Position numbers and translations under genes: made by a program. This document shows, one piece after another, positions 51,907 through 62,829 of a stretch of DNA of 64,000 nt. How positions within the stretch are numbered: position 1 is the stretch's first letter; each line of letters begins with the position of its first letter. The DNA is from Acanthosepion pharaonis (taxonomy: Eukaryota; Mollusca; Cephalopoda; Sepiida; Sepiidae): NCBI GenBank assembly GCA_903632075.3, contig CAHIKZ030000130.1, forward strand, positions 52,501 through 116,500, in the 5' to 3' direction. The notes under the pieces are model-generated. The model ran no database searches and was not told the DNA's origin. It saw nothing but the letters and a program-made list of their open reading frames with translations.

Positions 51907-53959
51907 AAACCCAAGCGTTTCCGCATAGGGTCACTGGTCAAAGATTGGTCATAACATGTCCAAGCTGGTCAAAGCTTAGTCAAGTTCTGGTCTTGGCTTG
52001 TCTTAGCAGGTCCTGATATGGTCCAAACTAGACTTTGCCATGGTCGCAACCCAGCCCGAAGGCCGGGCTGCTCCCTGGCCGGCTAAAAAAGTCTCTGGCG
52101 TCTATATAAGACTGTTCATACAAGACAAGCGGTGACGCTAAACAAGTAAATGAATATAATTAATTTCAGGCTGTATTAATTACAGTCAAAAGTGTATTTG
52201 TTGACTGTATTTAAATTAATTTCGGTTCGAAATTAAAGGTCTTTTATTTTTGTTTAGTGGCGAAAATTGAGTTTTGTGAGGGGGGGGTCAGTTTGAAAGG
52301 AGATCGTTGCTATTTTTAGCACACGAGGGTCGTGACCTTTCTCTACCAGGCATATCCGGGATTGTTTACGAAAAGGTGGGAGTGGTGATCGGGCACACTG
52401 CGACATATACATATTTCTTCGTTAAACAAAATTGGTTCTCATTGTTCTTTTTCCTTGATGTTTTAAGTATTATGTATGAATGTTGATTACCTTCTCAATA
52501 CGCAGCCGCATTATCTATTTAACCCATTCAACATTGGTGACCACAACACTCGAGAAGCAGTACATTCTATAATTGATCAACCCGACGTACTAATCAACAC
52601 TTTACAGTATCATTAATATAAACACGTAGCCGCTACAGCAGAAGCTATGACTAAAATTCCGATTTTGATTGGTTAATATATGTGAAAATTGTTACAACGC
52701 CTACACTGTTGTGTTCAAAATTAATTTACCTCCAAATATTTTCTTAATAGAATTAAACATGTTCATGAGCCGGTTACATGACACACAAATAAATAAATAA
52801 ATAAATAATGAGATTTTTAGTAAAAAGTAAAATAAGCTTTTTCTTTTTTTACTCGAATGGTTATGGGGATCTGTGTGTGTATAGGTTGTTTCTGTTATGC
52901 ACGTCAGCGGTCACCATGATGATGTATGTGTGCGTGTTGGGGGGGGGGTAATATTTTTTTGTACACGTCGGTGGTAACCAAAATGAAGTGGGTGGTTATT
53001 CACTCACATCATAACAGCAGAAATTAACCTTGTGTTCACTTCTATTGTCGGTAACTCCAAAACGGTAGATTTTATCAAAATTTCTTTGTTATTTTTGAAT
53101 GAAGGATGTCTGTAGTGTAAATGTACATCTATTAGGAAAATTTTTATTGCATATTTAGCGCGGGGCTTAAAAAGCAAATTACTCGAAACATCTTCAGGAA
53201 TTTTTGTTTCACATTCAATCATTAATAAATAAGTAATGTTTGAATCAGTTTATTCTCTGATACTTAGCAATATTTTTTGTAAACTAGTAAACACCAGATA
53301 GTGACAGTCTCACATTTCGGAAAAACCGCTTCGCATTAGCTCCGCATTTTCTAAATTCTACTTTAAAAAATTAATCTTATCATAATGTGTTTGTCATATT
53401 TTTAATTAAATTTTAAAATGTTTTTAAAATTAATTAATACATTATAAATATTATATTTTAATTTGACGGTGATGATACAAGCAGTGAGTAAAAAAAGTAT
53501 TCAATGCGGACCTCGGGTCAGCTAAGTTCCGGTTTTTAATAGCCATATTCGTAAATGTTTACGGAGCATCTAATAGCCATATTCGTAAATGTTTACGTCC
53601 TCGTTACAAAACTTCAGTTTAAAAAAAAAAGCATCAAACCAATTTGATGATGCTGCTGCCCAGTCCTGAAAATTTAAGAAAAAATAAATCAACCCAAATT
53701 TAATTACCGAGGTAAGTATTGGTTCTTTTTTTTCATATATAAAAAAAAAGTTAACAAGTATCTGTAAAAAAAAAAAAAAATAATATGTAGGAAAATAAAG
53801 AGAAACACCCATAACGATGGATCGGAAAACCGTGCCTTCAAGATACGAAAAAACTGACTGAACGGGAGATAAAATTAGATTAATATCTTAATAAATTGTT
53901 GAATCGTAATCAGTCAAAGCGAGATATCGGAATTATTTCTTTTTTTGTACATCCATCTA

Positions 53960-54089
53960 CAGTGTAACCCGGATATAAGAGAGATTTTCTCTGGTCCCAA
54001 ATTAGAGCCTAATGTATATAAAATAAACCAAACCCGGATATAAGAGACTTCTCCGGTCCCGACAACTTTCTTATATCCGGGTTACACTG
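53960..54089. mobile_element. pogo/Tigger-like MITE, unit C copy
   Basis: 130 bp, CAGTGTAACCCGGATATAAG to CTTATATCCGGGTTACACTG, flanked by TA. It sits between a TGTACATCCATC block and a CTCAATGAGAACTAG block that are contiguous (with small changes) in unit A at about 25.12 kb, where no element is present. It is a different site from the unit B copy. Confidence 0.85.
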
Positions 54090-55039
54090 TACTCAATGAG
54101 AACTAGTAAAATAACATAAATTTTCAGCACGTTTTTTTATTTCGTATGACACCCATTAATTTGGAAAATCTTGCAAAAATAAAAATAATTGTCGGATGTT
54201 AATGAAACTTTCAGAAACTATTCACAAATGATGGAAATTATTAAAAAATGTTTTCTTTTTTTAAAGTCATGGAAATTTTTTTTTTTTCATATTTATTACC
54301 CCACCATAACTAATTTTATGAAAACTCTAGAAATTCAGTCGCATTCAGTTTTTTTAGTGATTATTATTGCCCCCCCCTACTTCTGAAAATCAGTTCTGAA
54401 TTGTAATATACAAAAGTCAATAAAACAGATATTATTTAATTTCAATTGCTTTTATGAATATGGACAACATTTTCTGAAAGCAAAAAATTTTTTCGATACC
54501 GTAATTCAGCATTAACTTTCTTCCTAGTTTACTTAGACTACATTTATTTTGTGTACAATTTTTATTTTCTTTTAAAATCACCATTCTTTATGATCCCTTC
54601 ATATAGTCACTTGTCTTCAAAGATTTTAGAGAACCCAAGCTATGTAATGTTTTTAATTCTGTCAGAACTGGTGTCAATAAAGGATTATTTAAGCAGTAAT
54701 TTTAAAAAGAAGTAAGACAATGTCTGCATTGGAAAGACAAGCAGAAAAATAATAAAAGAAAAAAAAGCAAACGTGCAACATCATTGTAAGAAAGTAGAAA
54801 GATTTTTTTTTTAGGAATTCATATTAGTGGAAAAAGATGATTACTTTTGAAAATAAAAATAGAAGAAGCAAATCAGTTACTGAGGCAGTCCAGTAGTTTT
54901 TTTTTTTTTTTTTTTGACGTGCTTGCGTGTGGTTTTAAAAGAAAAAAGAAACATGTATGATGTACCTGCACATAAAAAGCAGTTTTTATACTGAAAGTGA
55001 GAAGAATAAACACCCTAATGAACACTAATCAGTTATTGA

Positions 55040-55270
55040 TACACTAATGTATTCGTACTAGTGTCCTCATCTTGGTTGTTATTGTTACAATTTGGCTATA
55101 AAGTCTAGTGGTATGCTTCAGGTATCTATCATATTTGGTAATCTTTCAGGATGTTTTAAACTAAACACTTTATTTAGTCAATGGGGATAGAGTTTTCACA
55201 AATCTTGTATCAGTTAATTTATCTATGCGATATCGGTTGGCTCTTACACTGAATCAGTATATATCTGTTG
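55040..55270 (-). mobile_element. Diverged PLE 3'-module relic, unit C
   Basis: Same segment as 23.70-23.87 kb in mirror, with GTGTCCTCATCTTGGTTGTT, ATTTGGCTATAAAG, CTTCAGGTATCTATCATAT. Confidence 0.55.
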
Positions 55271-55639
55271 GTGTCAATGGATTTTATATATATATATATA
55301 TGTGTGTGTGTGTTATGAATTTTGAATGCAATTCAAAATAATATGAAAAGGAGACAGAAATAACCTTAAGAAAAGCTTTATTCAACAAAAAATAACAAAG
55401 CAGAACAACGTTAACAATGTCTCTCCACATAATATCACTGTCCTCAGAGTACAATTTATAAAGAAAAACAAATGTACATTTACATACAAGAAATTTAGAT
55501 ACAAAACATTAGTTTGCATTAAGAAGAATTTCCATAAATGAATTATGTTCATTTCCATAACACTCTACCCTCCTGTAGGAAGGAGAAGAATATTTCACTT
55601 GCATAACAAAATCTTCATATTTTGTTGGTGCCTTTCATG

Positions 55640-56140
55640 TTCTTGAAGACCTCCGTAGATTATTGTCCTCATCTTTGTTGCCATATTTATCACAATGTTT
55701 CGGCCTTCTTCAGGTGGCTGGAATGTCAAACTGAACCCTTTATTCACTTGCTGGGGTAGACTGTTCTAGTTCCATGTGCTATGTCTCATGGATATCAGTT
55801 ATCTCCTGTTAATTCAGCTCTCCAAGTTCTCCACTGCCTTAACCAGGTATTGAACTCACAACTCTTTGTGGCCTGTAATCAACGCCTTTATCCACTGTGC
55901 CGTGTGTTCTTAAGGACATCTGTGTATGAATCTCTGGGACTTATAAACTTAATGTCTTCAACAACGATTTTTTACCAGTGCTCATATTGCACTATTAATG
56001 AAATAAAGGGTTCAGTTCTAAATTCCAACCACCTGAAGAAGGCCGAAGCATACATTGGCTGAAAAATTGTGATAAATATGACAACAAAGATAAGGGCAAT
56101 AGTCCAAATAATGTAAATAGTGTATATAATACATCTCAGA
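55640..56140 (-). mobile_element. PLE 3' module with tRNA-like unit (copy 4)
   Basis: Mirror of 22.74-23.29 kb. Module ends at 55,655-55,720 and 56,000-56,140 face each other around a tRNA-like unit (ATTGAACTCACAACTC, TTTATCCACTGTGCC) at about 55,845-55,905. The tRNA-like part here has a short internal deletion relative to the other copies. Confidence 0.65.
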
Positions 56141-57280
56141 AATATAGACAGATACTGCAAGTCCACATATTGTGTCAAAGTGAAGATCTAAGGACATAGC
56201 AAGAGAAATATTTGCTGATGCTTTTTGCCATTGTTTCTCGTCTCTTAGCCAATCAATACGACTGATTTCAAACTTTCTGATACAATTCTGGCACAAATAT
56301 CTTCAGTTATTTCTAGCTGGAACAGCTTGCTCAAAGTTAGTATGAGAAACATTAACAGCTGAGAGGTTATTCTTTAGCTTGTCTTTATGCCTAAGCCACA
56401 GTAAATCCAACAGTCCTTTCTTCACTGTTAAGCTGGCTATACATGAGGAGGACCATAGATATTCTGCAGTCACTCACCCTTGCAACACAACCAGCACAGC
56501 AAAGTTGTGACTGCACACAGGAAAGTCTCAATTCCACCACTGTTGCATTTTGCAAGAAGATCAGCATTGAATATTGTCAAAAGTATAGCCACAGAACATG
56601 CAGACAATTTTTGTGGAAGACATCCCGCTGATTGATATGGGACCGATATGGGGTCCATGATTTTGAGTTGTACAACAATGTAGTCAAGATTGTTACTCAA
56701 TGAACCGTATTTTGGTGTCCAATTTGATACCTCTCTCATTCCGTAGTTGGTGATGAGGCTTCCTCAATGCATTTGTAGCTTTGGCGACTTGATTTGTTTT
56801 TCATGATCAATGGATGCAGTTGCATTCATCTTGCTTCCTAAATATGTAAATGACTTCACATACTTCAAGTTTGTCCCATTAATCATATATTTATAAATAT
56901 ACATATTATTCTTTGCTGCTAACATGACTCTCAATTTCATGCATGATGCAATCTTCATCTGCTGAGTATGGACCGTTACACAATTTTAAATTATAATATA
57001 TCTGGCCATTACAATGTTGATGTAGATGCTGGGATTAAAGTTTTTTAATTTTAAAATTGAAAATTATATTTGGCAATTAAAATCAGTGGGATGTTATGTA
57101 TGTTAAAAAAAAATAAAAAAATTCTATATTTCAATGGTGAATAGTCATATTTTAATGTTTTTAAAATTATATAAAGGAAGGTTACTTGTACTTATTAAAA
57201 CATGAATATATATTAATTTAATAGTAATATATTAAAAATAGACCGTAATTAGCATTAAAAAACAATTAAAAATTTTAAAA

Positions 57281-57321
<41 letters not shown>

Positions 57322-57371
57322 AGCTCTATATTACATCAAACACTGTTTTATTAATACCAGGACCATATATG

Positions 57372-57416
<45 letters not shown>

Positions 57417-57660
57417 TAGAAAAAGAAAGATGTAGAGAAAAAAGAGGCAGTGTTCAAAAATTGTATTTATGAAGTTAGACTTGAATTTTGTCAATTCATA
57501 AATCTGCCTATTTATATTTGATATGTCCTTCTTCCGCATTAAAAATAATACTGAAAAGAAAAAAACAGATGATTACTTAATACGGGAATAAAAATGTTAT
57601 TTCATCATGAATAGATGCAGTTGCATTCATCTTGCTTCCTAAATATGTAAATGAGATATG
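56120..57660 (-). pseudogene. RTE-like LINE relic, unit C copy
   Basis: Mirror of 21.6-22.8 kb: INGTNLKYVKSFTYLGSKMN with ATASIDHE at 56.80-56.90 kb, REVSNWTPKYGS..., a SIEYC/ADLL segment, then CQNCIRKFEISRIDWLRDEK. YLGSKM is better preserved here than in unit A. A second FTYL/ATASID piece is at about 57.6 kb. Frameshifted and stopped throughout. Confidence 0.75.
57285..57415. repeat. (TA)n microsatellites
   Basis: Two TA runs (57,285-57,319 and 57,374-57,412); another at 57,747-57,784. Confidence 0.9.
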
Positions 57661-57741
57661 TCCTTCTTCCACATTAGAAATAATACTAAAAAGAAAAAAC
57701 AGATAATCACTTTTTAATAAGGGAATAAAAATACTAAACCA

Positions 57742-57788
<47 letters not shown>

Positions 57789-58084
57789 TTTGTGTGGCAT
57801 GTTTCATCCTTTAGGATATAATCAGACTAAATTTGTTGGTCCAACTGCACATGTGCACAAAACAAGGGATGCTGGGAATTAATTTTTTTTTTTACATGAT
57901 TTCATTTAGATTCTTTTTGTTTCCATCACTTCTGTTATTAGATATCTGTGATAATAGAAGAGCCAAGGTCGAAATTTATTGTAAATGACCTTTGTGAAAA
58001 AAAGCAATCTCTCTCTAAACCATTTTTGCTTTAGGGAATTGTTTTCTCCTTTGCTCAAAGGAGCATTTTTTTATGTTTTCAAGT

Positions 58085-58155
58085 ATATTTCATGTTTTAT
58101 GTATTATGTGTCATGTTTTATGTATTATGTGTCATGTTTTAGATTTAACTATTCT
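58085..58155. repeat. 21-bp tandem repeat, right-arm copy
   Basis: Unit CATGTTTTATGTATTATGTGT, about 2.5 copies. Mirror of 20.63-20.69 kb. Confidence 0.8.
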
Positions 58156-58664
58156 GGCTTAACTCCTGCATTCATTTCTATTTTACACTGTGGTCTAAGA
58201 ATTAAAATTTCTTTTTGCATTCTGATCATTTTCCATATGCTGTTGTCTGAAGTGAAGCAGGTTTATTGATATCCTCATCTTTAGTTAGAGTTTTAGAGGA
58301 CAAAAATCACAATACATACGTAAGCATTGGTCTAATTTAAACCAGATTTAAACAGCTACACAATTTTTTTTAATAAAGTTCAGCCAATACAAGTCTTAGG
58401 TAGAGTTTTACGGAATAAGGTTTGGGAAATGAATTTAAGTGTAAAAGGACAAATAGAATTTTGCAAAAAGTTCACTTCACTCACTTGCAGGCATCCCAAG
58501 ATCAGTTTATCACTATCCCATGGTAGGAAAAATCAGCAGTTCTATAAGAAATCTTTGGCCTTTAAGATATATTGCCATTTTCTTCTGTACAGTAAGAGAA
58601 GATAGCAAGAAATAAAGATTCTGAGGATAAGAAGGATAGATAATGATTGACCCATTTACTTGAT

Positions 58665-58925
58665 GAAGTTAAGATTGTTGCCTCTCTGAACAACAATGGG
58701 AGAGCCTGTTCTACAAAGGAGCAGTTCTTGGTAAAAGGTTGTCTGAGTAGAACTTCTCACAAAAGGAATAAGGAGAAAACACAGTTGACTTGACTATGTG
58801 TGCATAGCATGGCATGTCCTCGCTGTAAATGTTTGAACTGGTGTAACTAAATAACAGAATTCATCCAAACATTCAGCATGGAAATAGTGATAGGCTTGCA
58901 ACATTATAAGTCATTCATTTTTGGT
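58665..58925 (-). pseudogene. CR1/Jockey-type LINE C-terminus relic, unit C copy
   Basis: Same peptide blocks as 19.86 and 41.98 kb (YHYFHAECLDEF, SPYSFCEKF) with frame breaks. Confidence 0.7.
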
Positions 58926-58937
58926 CTAATCTAACTC

Positions 58938-59330
58938 TTGTAAAGATAAAAGCAAGGTGGAAGGAGTCAGGTAATTACTGAAATATTAAAAAGAGCCAAC
59001 CTTTTTCCAAGATCTTTAACAATGGATTGTATATATATATATATATATATATATTTCACTTCAGATCTGGCATGAAATCGAGATCCAATAGACGTAGGCC
59101 CAGTTTACAGCAGTCAAAAAGGCCGACATGTTTAACACTAATAAGAGTCACACAGCTATGCAAAACACCAATCACAGTTCCCGTGCCTGCCCACCTCCAC
59201 TCGCTTTGGGGGTGTCAAGTTGACCGACCAACTCATTACATTGTAAAGATAAAAGCATAGTGGAAGGAGTCAGGTAATTACTGAAACACTAAAATGAGCC
59301 AACCATTGTCTAAGATCTTTAACAATGGAT

Positions 59331-59369
<39 letters not shown>

Positions 59370-59543
59370 AAATTTCACTTGAGATCTGGCATGAAATTGA
59401 GATCCAATAGACATAGGCCCAGTTTACAGCAGAGGCAAAAATGACTGACGACATGGGTCCAGTTTTACACAAATAGCTAGATATAGGTCCTGTTTATACT
59501 AGATTAAAAAAAAAAAAGAAAACATGGGTCCTGTGTTATTCTA
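58938..59543 (+). repeat. 303-bp tandem duplication upstream of ZNF-C
   Basis: TTGTAAAGATAAAAGCA starts at 58,938 and again at 59,241. Each unit holds the AAGATCTTTAACAATGGATTG block, a TA run and AGATCTGGCATGAAAT.GAGA. Unit B has one copy (42.25-42.45 kb) and unit A a truncated one. Confidence 0.8.
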
Positions 59544-60168
59544 ATAAGAGTGAAAATTGCAGACATTGTTCCGGTTTACACAAGAGTAGAAAATGGTAGA
59601 CATTGATTCGGTTTTAGTATCCGCCAGAAGGTGGCTTCTTTTCAGAGTCTCCACCAAGAAGGTGGTTTCCTGCAGGAGATGGAATTGGTGTATTCTAAGA
59701 CCTACTGGCAGGGCAGCAACCATGTTGATGTAACTACTTTCAGTGTTTGTGTGTAACAAATCATCCAAACTCAAAAATTGTTCAAAATTAACCAAACCAT
59801 CCCATACTGCATTTTATAAAAAAAAATCTTTTGTTCACCTGTGTAAGGTATTATATCAATTAGCTAAATTATATTATCTATATTATAATCTTATTATATA
59901 ATTTTATGTTTTCCTTTTCTTTTTCTCTCCATTTTTTTCTTTTTTTTTTCAGATATTTTTAGTGCAGCCACTTATAAACAATATCATCTATATTTTTAGT
60001 ATATGAAACTTGTATATTTTTATGGTTAATAACATTTCTGATAGAACTACAAATGTTTCTTTCTGCTTTTCGTTGTGATAAAGAGAATAATATTCAAGTT
60101 TGCTACTTTCATATTCCAGACTGAACTTGCTGTTTGGGGAAAGGACATTTTAGAAAAAACAAAGAAAT

Positions 60169-61095
60169 ATGGATTCCAAAGAAAAGGATGAACGGCACAA
60201 ATGTGAAATGTGTGGCAAATCATTTACTGAAGATTCAGTTCTTATTGAGCACCTGAAGACTCATAAAGATTTCCAGGAAAAAATATCTGAAGAAAATTGG
60301 TCAAGATAATTCAGAAACCATATTATATTGAATACTGAACAAAAATCTCATAATTGTGACGTGTGTGGAAAAATTTTCAGATAATTCTTATTTAGTAATA
60401 CACTTGAGAACACACACTGGAGAAAAACCTTTTTGTTGTGAAGTATGTGGCAAAGCTTTCTCAACACAGGATTACCTAAAAGTCCACATGAGAAATCATA
60501 CAGGTGAAAGACCTTTTCATTGTGACGTATGTGGAAAAACATTCTCCTAAAATAGTGCCCTGAAAACCCATATGATAACATATACTGGAGAAAGAAATTT
60601 CCAATGTGAAGTCTGTTCAAAAGCATACTCTAGCAACTCTGTTTTAAAAAATCACATGAAGAAACATACAGGGGAAACACCTTCTCATTGTGAAGTAGAT
60701 AGAAAAAAATTCTCCTATAATACTGCCCTGAAAACCCATGTGATAACAGATACAGTGGAAAAACCTTTTCATTGTGAAGTTTGTGAAAAGATTTTTCTTA
60801 CAAATCTTCCTTGAAAAGCCACATGATGATGCATACAGAAGAGAAATGTAATCAATGTCAAGTATGTGGAAAAGCTTTCTCTCAGAGTGGTAATGTAAAA
60901 ACCCACATGAGAAAACATACAGGTGAAAAACCTTTTCATTGTGAAGTGTGTGGAAAGGAATTTTCTCAAAATACTTCCTTGAAAATGCATATGACAACAC
61001 ATACAGGAGAGAAACCTTTTTCCTGCCAGGTGTGTGGAGAAGCTTTCTCTCGAAAGAGTTATTTAAAACGTCACATATGGGTGATGCATACTTAA
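60169..61095 (+). pseudogene. ZNF-C, broken C2H2 zinc-finger gene
   Basis: Starts with the family N-terminus (MDSKEKDERHKC) and an intact finger 1, then stops at TAA 60,307-60,309 after a small deletion in the acidic spacer. A 2-bp loss near 60,378 shifts frame in finger 2. A TAT-to-TAA change at about 60,547 stops the next frame. A further frame shift occurs near 60,790 (CEVCEKIF). The last part (KSHMMMHTEEKC to RYLK...HIWVMHT) is open. At most 46 residues could be made from the normal start. Finger blocks match ZNF-A/B in order but are fewer (about 11). Clear pseudogene. Confidence 0.9.
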
Positions 61096-61689
61096 TTTTG
61101 ATTCAATGCATTTCTGAGAATATTGTGATTTTGTTTTTAATAAATAACTGAAATAAAAACCAGCCTGCAATGATGGTCTTAAAGCAGCACTCTTTTGTAT
61201 AAAACACAAGTGCCATCTAGAATCATAAAGCTAGTGGGAATTTTTTGGCTTATAAAATAAGTGTGCCAGTACAAATAAATGTTATACCAAAAAGTAATTT
61301 TCTCCCTTTAATACTTTCACTGCTGCATTTGATATAGCGTTTTTTGCCTGGCTGTGATGGGCCATTTTAGGAAAAATAGAAGATTGCCATTTACAGGAAA
61401 TAAGTAATTATCAACATGCTGAGGGCAATTTCTTATAGGTGGTTCTATTTTGTTTTCAGCTAGATACTCTGCAGTACACTACAACACATAATAAAAATAC
61501 ATCATAAAACATATCTTGTATGATAATTTGAAAATCATACTAACTGCCTATTACCGTCCTGGGTATGATGATAAACTGCGTCCACCAGCAAGGCCTCTGA
61601 TCGGGATGTGTTGAGGAGCGTGGAACCACCTCTTAATTGCTGGTGTTCCGAGGTCCATCCTGACCCTGGGTGGTAGCACCTGTTATGGT

Positions 61690-62392
61690 CCCAGGTATGG
61701 GCAAATAGTTAAGAAAGAGATTGTGCGTTGCTTACAACACCGAGCAAAAGTCATAAGTGGCGACCCAGAGATGTTAGATAAAGAATTGGTCAGTATAAGT
61801 AGTACCCTACAATGTAACAACTACCCTGGGTACATGGCAGCAGCCCCCAACAACTGGGATAGGCAGGTACAAGAGGAGGAGGACAACAACACTCGAAAAA
61901 CAGTCTGTCTGCCTGCCTTATGTGAAGAGGTTATCAGAGAAAATACAAAGGATCTGCAGTTCATATAACATCCGGACAACCTTCAAAAGCTTTACGACAC
62001 TTCGCAGATACCTCTCCTGAGGCAGACCCCCCCCATAGAGGAGAACATGACTAAAGTCTGTGTGTACACTATCCCGTGCAGCTGCGGAAAGGAATATAAA
62101 GGAGAGACAGTCCGCCCCCTCAAGGTAAGGCTTCAAGAACACCAGAAATCTGTAACACGAGGGGAAGTAGAAAAATCAGGCATATCTGACCACATATGGA
62201 GAGAGAAGGGAGATCACCACCCTCTGTGGGATCATGTTGAGGTCATAGACAAGGAACACCATTGGAAAATTCGTAAACATAAAGAATCGGCACATATGCT
62301 AGGCCACAAAAATCTCCTGAGCCGACCAAGCATAGAAATAAATTCAGTATGGGAACCAGTAATAAGGAGTGTCAGAGAAAAGCAATGATAAC
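61690..62392 (+). pseudogene. Penelope-like element C-terminal region with GIY-YIG domain
   Basis: KEIVRCLQHRAKVISGD, ...LDKELVSISSTLQCNNYPGY, TRKTVCLPALCEEVI, a frame change, then IRTTF.S..TLRRYLS, a stop, and VCVYTIPCSCGKEYKGET, VRPLKVRLQEHQKSVTRGEV, EKSGISDHIW, then a NSVWEPVI end. VYTIPCSCGKEY.GET is a GIY-YIG motif in which the conserved Ile of YIG is Lys, and RLQEH is the next conserved block. RT is missing. Frameshift and stops make it a relic. The 3' module follows immediately. Confidence 0.85.
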
Positions 62393-62820
62393 AACAAAAG
62401 TTGCAATATGAGCTCTGGTACAAACATATAATGATAAGAGCAAAATTGCAATATGAACACTGGTAAAAATGGTTGCTGAAAACATTAGGTTTATAATACC
62501 CAGATGTTCTCAAGGACACATGGCATAGTGGATAAAGGCGTTGGTTAGATCCAGTGACAGGACCCAAAAAGTGTGAGTTCAATACCCGGTTAAGGCAGTG
62601 GAGAACTTTCAGAGAGATATTAACAGGAGATAACTGATAACTGACATCCATCAAAACATGGCACGTGGAACTAGAACAGTCTACCCCAGTGAGCGAAATA
62701 AAGGGTTCAGTTCGACATTCCAACCACCTGAAGAAGGCCGGAGCATACAACAGCCGAAATGTGATAAATATGGCAACAAAGATGAGGACAGTAGTCCGAA
62801 TAATGTAAATAATGTATAGA
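62393..62820 (+). mobile_element. PLE 3' module with tRNA-like unit, attached to a PLE ORF (copy 5)
   Basis: Directly after the GIY-YIG stop: TGATAACAACAAAAG, then the tRNA-like unit (TGGCATAGTGGATAAAGGCG, GAGTTCAATACCCGG at 62,522-62,592), GGAACTAGAACAGTCTACCCC, CACCTGAAGAAGGCCGGAGC, CAGCCGAAATGTGATAAATA and AGATGAGGACAGTAGTCCGA. This copy ties the module to the PLE. Confidence 0.75.
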
Positions 62821-62829
62821 TTTGTTGGT

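Larger units (their letters stand above)
50557..52606. mobile_element. 2.05-kb LTR-type insertion private to the right arm
   Basis: The left arm reads through GGAAGTATCATTAATATAAAC at 26.43-26.46 kb. Here the same text is split after GGAAGTAT by sequence starting TGTAGTGCC and ending CACTTTACA, followed by a repeated GTAT, then CATTAATATAAAC. TGTA...TACA ends and a 4-bp (or 5-bp AGTAT) target duplication indicate an LTR-type insertion. Inside are a TATA box (TCTATATAAG at about 52,100), TTGGTGACCACAACACTCG near 52,545 resembling a Gypsy LTR/PBS junction, and minisatellites. No pol protein is present. It is probably a composite of nested LTR fragments. Confidence 0.65.
47200..61710. repeat. 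Right arm of large inverted segmental duplication
   Basis: Mirror of 17,537-30,130 (landmarks listed there). It is about 1.9 kb longer, mainly through the 2.05-kb insertion at 50,557-52,606. Private differences include a pogo-like MITE at 53,960, a 303-bp tandem duplication at 58.94-59.54 kb and many broken codons in the ZNF copy. Confidence 0.9.
52606..61710 (+). repeat. ZNF unit C
   Basis: Same orientation as unit B and inverted relative to unit A. It carries all shared landmarks: repeat R, the exon-like block, the PLE relic, the CA/TA tract, a PLE module, the RTE-like LINE, the 21-bp repeat, the CR1-like relic, a ZNF copy and its 3' flank. Confidence 0.85.
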
